A stretch of DNA of 64,000 nucleotides from Lentisphaera araneosa HTCC2155 (GTDB taxonomy: Bacteria; Verrucomicrobiota; Lentisphaeria; Lentisphaerales; Lentisphaeraceae): NCBI RefSeq assembly GCF_000170755.1, contig NZ_ABCK01000007.1:62001-126000 (forward strand). Direction: 5' to 3'. A model generated the notes under the pieces. It was not told the DNA's origin. It did no database searches and was given only the letters and a program-made list of their open reading frames with translations. Below, piece by piece: positions 63,729 through 64,000 of the stretch. The translations under genes and the position numbers were made by a program. Position 1 is the stretch's first letter, and each line of letters begins with the position of its first letter.

Positions 63729-63846
63729 GAAATAGAGCGGACTTAAAATTTAAATGAATGACGCTTGCTATTATTTTAAGTTCTTAAAGTCATCAAGAGA
63801 AGGGGTATACAACAAATACTGAGTCTTTTGATAATTTTAGAGTAAA

Positions 63847-64000
63847 TCAACGATTTCGGTTAGAGGGACCACCCCACCACTTGTTATCGGGGAGTTTGCT
63901 ATCCCATTGGTCGAATTTGGCTTGTAACTTTTGAGCGATTTCAGGATGTTTATGAATGAGGTTGTTTTTTTCATTGGGATCATCTTTTAAATTGAATAGC
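63847..64000 (-). CDS. Sulfatase, C-terminal part only (cut by window)
   Basis: The last 154 bp read on the minus strand as an open frame ending in TGA (complement 63847-63849). The encoded tail LFNLKDDPNEKNNLIHKHPE followed by LQAKFDQWDSKLPDNKWWGGPS is the standard C-terminal sulfatase block (L-F/Y-N/D-L-x-x-D-P-x-E-x-x-N-L, then a Trp-rich end). The catalytic part lies beyond the window. It is the eighth sulfatase gene seen here. Confidence 0.85.
   Translation of the reverse strand, partial: LFNLKDDPNEKNNLIHKHPEIAQKLQAKFDQWDSKLPDNKWWGGPSNRNR

Overview
The window looks like chromosome of a marine PVC-superphylum bacterium, most likely Lentisphaerae (Lentisphaera-like). The reasons are moderate-to-low GC, eight sulfatase genes (one cut by the window edge) all carrying the CxPxR active-site motif, PVC-type CxxCH haem-binding/NPCBM protein, two H-X9-DG pseudopilin-like proteins, and transmembrane Ser/Thr kinases beside ECF sigma factors. 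The species is inferred from content only.

Layout. 1-4.1 kb (+): DUF1365 protein, cyclopropane-fatty-acid-synthase-like methyltransferase and a CarH/LitR-like MerR regulator, then a double-thioredoxin secreted protein. 4.1-13.7 kb (-): ruvC, then a cusCBA-type copper/silver RND efflux operon with an oversized adaptor and pump, headed by a small Cys-rich secreted protein. 13.9-19.7 kb (-): an OlsF-like double acyltransferase and a three-gene unit (PHP/glycosyltransferase, M14 peptidase, alpha/beta hydrolase). 19.9-22.8 kb (+): aspS-mnmA, followed by a two-copy noncoding repeat whose hairpins covary. 23.4-28.0 kb (+): haem-binding protein, five tandem ~215-240 bp repeats and a GxxExxY (PDDEXK_3) gene. 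28-38.3 kb (-): PhoD phosphatase, a frameshifted SGNH esterase, and a sulfatase/GH50-like cluster. 38.4-41 kb: kinase and ECF sigma factor, tail to tail. 41.3-42.9 kb: complete IS with 14-bp TIRs and 6-bp TSD. 43-50.5 kb (+): metallophosphoesterase-LamG, pseudopilin, three sulfatases. 50.5-56 kb: Dabb lipoprotein, ThuA protein, sulfatase, two serine hydrolases. 56.0-57.5 kb: IS4-family element with 16-bp TIRs and 9-bp TSD. 57.5-61 kb: pseudopilin, SGNH esterase, GH144-like protein. 61-63.7 kb: a second ECF sigma factor and kinase, again tail to tail. 63.8 kb to the end: the C-terminus of another sulfatase.

How the genes work together. The 28-64 kb region reads as an island for breakdown of sulfated, esterified polysaccharides. 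Secreted sulfatases and esterases strip substituents, GH50-like and GH144-like enzymes act on the backbone, and the two kinase/ECF pairs are candidate regulators. Several hydrolase genes have the same promoter-like pattern (TTGTCA, 18-19 nt, CGTA), which could be an ECF promoter. Both kinases lack the beta-3 lysine and instead have a lysine in the glycine loop, 17 residues upstream. This is the arrangement of eukaryotic WNK kinases and is the most unusual signal in the window.
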